Positions 7,476-9,247 of a DNA stretch of 9,247 bases are shown here, piece by piece; within the stretch, counting starts at the first letter, position 1, and the number at the start of each line of letters is the position of its first letter. The translations under genes and the position numbers were made by a program. The notes below the pieces were generated by a model, which was not told where the DNA came from, did not search any database, and saw only the letters and a list, made by a program, of their open reading frames with translations. This DNA comes from Candidatus Odinarchaeota archaeon (GTDB lineage Archaea; Asgardarchaeota; Baldrarchaeia; Baldrarchaeales; DXJG01). The stretch spans positions 1 to 9,247 of the forward strand of contig JAGGSW010000017.1 in the NCBI GenBank assembly GCA_021158895.1, written 5' to 3'.

Positions 7476-8038
7476 TTCTCTCCCCACCTTTTATACAAAT
7501 CATGTTGAATACCCAGCATGTCGAGAACTTTACCTATTACGAAATTTATAAGGTCTTCAATGGTTTTGGGCTTATGGTAAAATGCTGGCATCGCAGGAAT
7601 TATTATTGCACCTGCTTCTGCGGCTTTAACCATATTTTTTAGATGAACTATGGATAAGGGAGTTTCTCTGGGAACAAGAATTAATGGCTTTTTTTCTTTT
7701 AACATACATTCTGCGGCTCTAGTAATGAGATTATCTGCATAACCGTTAGCTATCGCAGAGAGAGTTTTCATACTACAAGGTATAATTATCATTCCATCTG
7801 ATCGGTATGATCCGCTAGCGATGGGTGCCGTAAAATCGTGAAGGTCGTAGGTGAAATCTGCGAATTTTTTTACCTCTTTTATATCCATATTTAATTCGTG
7901 CTTAATAATTACCTTAGCTGGCTCTGAAATAATTAAATGAGTTTTTATCCCCATTTTTTTAAAGTATTTCAAAAGCTGAACACCGTATATTATTCCACTT
8001 GCACCGGTTAATGCGACAATAAATTCCAAATTTCTCAC
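7472..8038 (-). CDS. ubiX: UbiX-type flavin prenyltransferase
   Basis: The 188-residue protein has all the marks of UbiX/Pad1: TGASG near the N-terminus (residues 11-15) in a Rossmann-like FMN-binding fold, SGSYRSDGMIIIPCSMKT (75-92), NGYADNLITRAAE (98-110), VPRETPL (122-128) and IIPAMPAFY (146-154). It joins a dimethylallyl group from dimethylallyl (mono)phosphate to FMN, giving the prenylated FMN required by UbiD-family enzymes. It sits directly before its client decarboxylase gene. The GTG start at 8038 overlaps the upstream stop by four bases (GTGA), but AAGGGA lies only two bases before it. A TTG at 8029, three codons on, would give the family's usual short lead-in before TGASG, with a rather long spacing of 11 bases. 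The choice between the two is open and does not affect function. Confidence 0.94.
   Translation of the reverse strand: MRNLEFIVALTGASGIIYGVQLLKYFKKMGIKTHLIISEPAKVIIKHELNMDIKEVKKFADFTYDLHDFTAPIASGSYRSDGMIIIPCSMKTLSAIANGYADNLITRAAECMLKEKKPLILVPRETPLSIVHLKNMVKAAEAGAIIIPAMPAFYHKPKTIEDLINFVIGKVLDMLGIQHDLYKRWGEK
7480..7488 (-). promoter_or_regulatory. Shine-Dalgarno inside the ubiX 3' end that sets the UbiD-family start
   Basis: On the minus strand this reads GGTGGGGAG, ending four bases before GTG at 7475. It contains the competing GTG at 7487-7485, which therefore cannot be the start used with it. The site lies within the last codons of ubiX, so translation of the two genes is probably coupled. 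Confidence 0.65.
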
Positions 8039-8394
8039 TGTCCCTTAATTTTCTTTATTAAGTTGTTAACACCCTTAACTACGGTTTTATACTGGTCTAA
8101 GCTCTTTTCCTTTAGGTTAACTATTGCTAAAACAGCCATGCCAAGTTCTGCGGCTAATCTTTCCGCAATAGCACGAGCAACAACCTCTCCTTTCATGTCA
8201 AAGGCTGTAAGCAGCGACGAAATTGCTCTTTTACTGATTTCAGGAATTCTTGAAGGAGTTGCCATGGCAATCGTTCCAATTTTGTACGTAGTATCTGTAA
8301 CAATAATAATTATCCCATTGGCGAGTCTTATACATAGCATGGAAATCTGATAACCCTTTTCTTCTATCTTCTCCTCAAAAATCATCCCAGACAT
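8035..8394 (-). CDS. Small protein resembling proteasome assembly chaperone 3 (PAC3/Pba3-like)
   Basis: This is a 119-residue soluble protein. The pattern is a beta-rich N-terminal half with IIIIVTDTTYKIGTI (residues 28-42), then a helical segment with MKGEVVARAIAERLAAELG (67-85), a strand VLAIVNLKEKS (88-98) and a final helix. Compared from memory with eukaryotic PAC3 (PSMG3), the VT-x-x-x-K-x-GT-I core, the AR-x-x-A-x-x-x-x-x-E region and the K-[ED]-KS stretch near the end fall in the same order and at similar distances, in a protein of nearly the same length (about 120 residues). In eukaryotes PAC3 and PAC4 form a heterodimer that guides alpha-ring assembly of the 20S proteasome. A matching role in archaea is inference; no proteasome gene is in view. 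The ATG has GGAG with a seven-base spacing, within the end of the upstream gene, whose stop precedes the start by two bases. It overlaps ubiX by four bases. If the PAC3 match fails, it is a conserved archaeal protein of unknown function. Confidence 0.7.
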   Translation of the reverse strand: MSGMIFEEKIEEKGYQISMLCIRLANGIIIIVTDTTYKIGTIAMATPSRIPEISKRAISSLLTAFDMKGEVVARAIAERLAAELGMAVLAIVNLKEKSLDQYKTVVKGVNNLIKKIKGQ

Positions 8395-8396
8395 TT

Positions 8397-9197
8397 TTAT
8401 CTCCAGGTTTTCATATGGTCTTCCATGATTTTTACAGCCTTTTCTAATGATAGTTCGCCTTTAGCTACCTTTTCTGCAAGACCCCAGCTTATCGTTATTC
8501 TGCCATTAGATAATATTCTACTTTTGGCTTGAATATATTTTATTTCTCCTGGTTTCAGCGATATATTAATATGATCAATATCTACAGTTCTCCCCCTCTT
8601 TTTGGATATGAGCATAGCGGCAGTAATATCTCTCTTTCTGAATTTAGTTCTAGTCATTGTGGTATAGGTTTCATCAACAATTTCGTAGTGAGCACATAAC
8701 CGAACATTCTTAAGATACCTGAAAAGCCACCTTTGATGCAAAGGAGAGCCATTACCAATTCTTATGATTAATTCTCCATCTGAAAATTTTAACAAAGCAT
8801 TTTGTACAAGTTTTATATATTTAATAACTTCACGAGGCGAATAAAAGAGACCTGTATCAATTACTTTTCCTCCAAAAGTTACAACAATACCATATACATC
8901 TCCAGGATCTATACCTATTACAACCTGCCCTTTTCTTCCACTTTCGCTTAATAGAACTTTTAACTTCAAAATTGCTTTTTTAATGTCGTTTATATTAGCA
9001 CTTGTTGTTATGATGTGTGCACTGATATTCTTAGGTATTTTTTCTACTTCTTCTGTGCTTGTAAGGATTATAGTTACATCTTTGGGTATCTCCCCTTGGG
9101 GGAGTAAACTATAATATGGAATACCAAGTTCCTTAAGTTCTTTTGAAATTAAATGGAAGATTTTTGGCTTTTCTGTTATTACCGCTATTCTTACCAT
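8397..9197 (-). CDS. YqgF/RuvC-like RNase H-fold protein with an extra N-terminal domain
   Basis: The 266-residue protein has two parts. Residues 1-88 look like a small alpha/beta domain (VRIAVITEKPKIFHLISKEL, then alternating strands and helices). Residues 91-205 show the order of motifs of the YqgF/RuvC branch of the RNase H fold: VVIGIDPGDVYGIVV (92-106, D97), a middle strand IIRIGNGSP (144-152), IVDETYTT (173-180, E176), and the closing KRDITAAMLISKKRG (188-202, D190 followed by AA). The acidic triad D97, E176 and D190 is thus intact, consistent with a metal-dependent nuclease. The VDE-x-x-TT and D-x-x-AA wording is close to bacterial YqgF/RuvX, which acts in rRNA 5'-end processing, whereas RuvC resolves Holliday junctions. 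The substrate here is unknown. Residues 206-266 form a C-terminal extension ending in a helix. ATG start with GGAG ten bases upstream; it overlaps the preceding gene's end by seven bases. Confidence 0.72.
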   Translation of the reverse strand: MVRIAVITEKPKIFHLISKELKELGIPYYSLLPQGEIPKDVTIILTSTEEVEKIPKNISAHIITTSANINDIKKAILKLKVLLSESGRKGQVVIGIDPGDVYGIVVTFGGKVIDTGLFYSPREVIKYIKLVQNALLKFSDGELIIRIGNGSPLHQRWLFRYLKNVRLCAHYEIVDETYTTMTRTKFRKRDITAAMLISKKRGRTVDIDHINISLKPGEIKYIQAKSRILSNGRITISWGLAEKVAKGELSLEKAVKIMEDHMKTWR

Positions 9198-9247
9198 GTA
9201 CTCACTACTCCACGTTTTACGGGAATTTCATAAATAGGTCTTACAGA
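9191..9247 (-). CDS. C-terminal end of an upstream gene (partial, unidentified)
   Basis: On the minus strand, one of the three frames entering from the right edge is open for 18 codons and ends in TAA at 9193-9191, seven bases inside the next gene. The other two frames meet stops almost at once or after five codons. The encoded tail (VRPIYEIPVKRGVVSTW preceded by one serine) looks like normal protein, and the overlap matches the packing of the rest of the operon. Eighteen codons are too few to name the protein or to exclude a chance opening. Confidence 0.45.
   Translation of the reverse strand, partial: SVRPIYEIPVKRGVVSTW

Larger units (their letters stand above)
4458..9247 (-). other. Probable polycistronic operon: YqgF-like, PAC3-like, ubiX, UbiD-family, AcnX large, AcnX small
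   Basis: Six complete genes and one partial gene run in the same direction with junctions of -7, +2, -4, -4, -1 and +1 bases, taking the preferred starts. Ribosome sites for each gene lie inside the preceding gene, so translation is probably coupled. No room for internal promoters exists between them, and the operon promoter must lie beyond the right edge. The last four genes provide consecutive steps and the cofactor of the archaeal mevalonate pathway. Confidence 0.8.

Noticed and set aside
7141..7551. 136-codon plus-strand frame
   Set aside because: It is antisense to the UbiD-family N-terminus and the end of ubiX; its hydrophobic look is a by-product of the opposite strand's charged helices.
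8063..8350. 95-codon plus-strand frame that looks like a membrane protein
   Set aside because: It is the exact antisense of the PAC3-like gene, which has a good ribosome site, operon context and conserved motifs.
1..9247. CRISPR arrays, insertion sequences, tRNA or rRNA genes
   Set aside because: No regularly spaced direct repeats, transposase motifs, terminal inverted repeats or cloverleaf-like segments were noticed, and coding sequence covers nearly the whole window.

Overview
The window looks like chromosomal DNA of an AT-rich archaeon. The evidence is: a Hef-type helicase; a two-subunit AcnX (phosphomevalonate dehydratase) beside a UbiD-family decarboxylase and UbiX, which together form the signature of the archaeal mevalonate pathway; a zinc-ribbon/PUA/PAPS-reductase-like/ferredoxin protein of an archaeal type; clear Shine-Dalgarno sites with frequent GTG and TTG starts; and very compact gene packing. 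The phylum cannot be fixed from this window. A helicase-bearing Hef argues against classical Crenarchaeota, whose XPF lacks the helicase half. The AcnX/UbiD pair argues against haloarchaea, Sulfolobales and Thermoplasmatales, which use other mevalonate variants.

Layout. Positions 1-652 (minus) hold the N-terminal helicase half of a Hef-like protein that runs off the left edge. A 123-bp divergent spacer separates it from a small plus-strand PRC-barrel-like gene (776-1114), the only plus-strand gene. Everything to its right is on the minus strand. A 642-residue Fe-S/PP-loop protein (1143-3071) and an HD-domain phosphohydrolase (3111-4388) form a probable two-gene unit. Upstream lies a tightly packed operon, read from right to left: the tail of an unidentified gene (9191-9247), a YqgF/RuvC-like RNase H-fold protein (8397-9197), a small protein resembling eukaryotic proteasome assembly chaperone 3 (8035-8394), UbiX (7472-8038), UbiD-family decarboxylase (6123-7475), AcnX large subunit (4903-6123) and AcnX small subunit (4458-4901). 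Neighbours in this operon overlap by 1-7 nt or are separated by 1-2 nt.

How the genes work together. AcnX large plus small should dehydrate mevalonate 5-phosphate to trans-anhydromevalonate 5-phosphate. The UbiD-family enzyme should decarboxylate that to isopentenyl phosphate. UbiX makes the prenylated FMN cofactor that the decarboxylase needs, using a dimethylallyl phosphate derived from the same pathway. HMG-CoA reductase, mevalonate kinase, isopentenyl phosphate kinase and IPP isomerase are not in the window. The upstream nuclease-fold and chaperone-like genes share the transcript but have no obvious biochemical link to isoprenoid synthesis.

No tRNA, rRNA, CRISPR array, insertion sequence or clear horizontal-transfer signature was seen. 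No gene-free stretch exceeds about 125 bases. The most interesting items are the multi-cluster PP-loop protein with an APS-reductase-type CC...CxxC motif, the PAC3-like protein, and the YqgF-like archaeal protein with an intact acidic triad.
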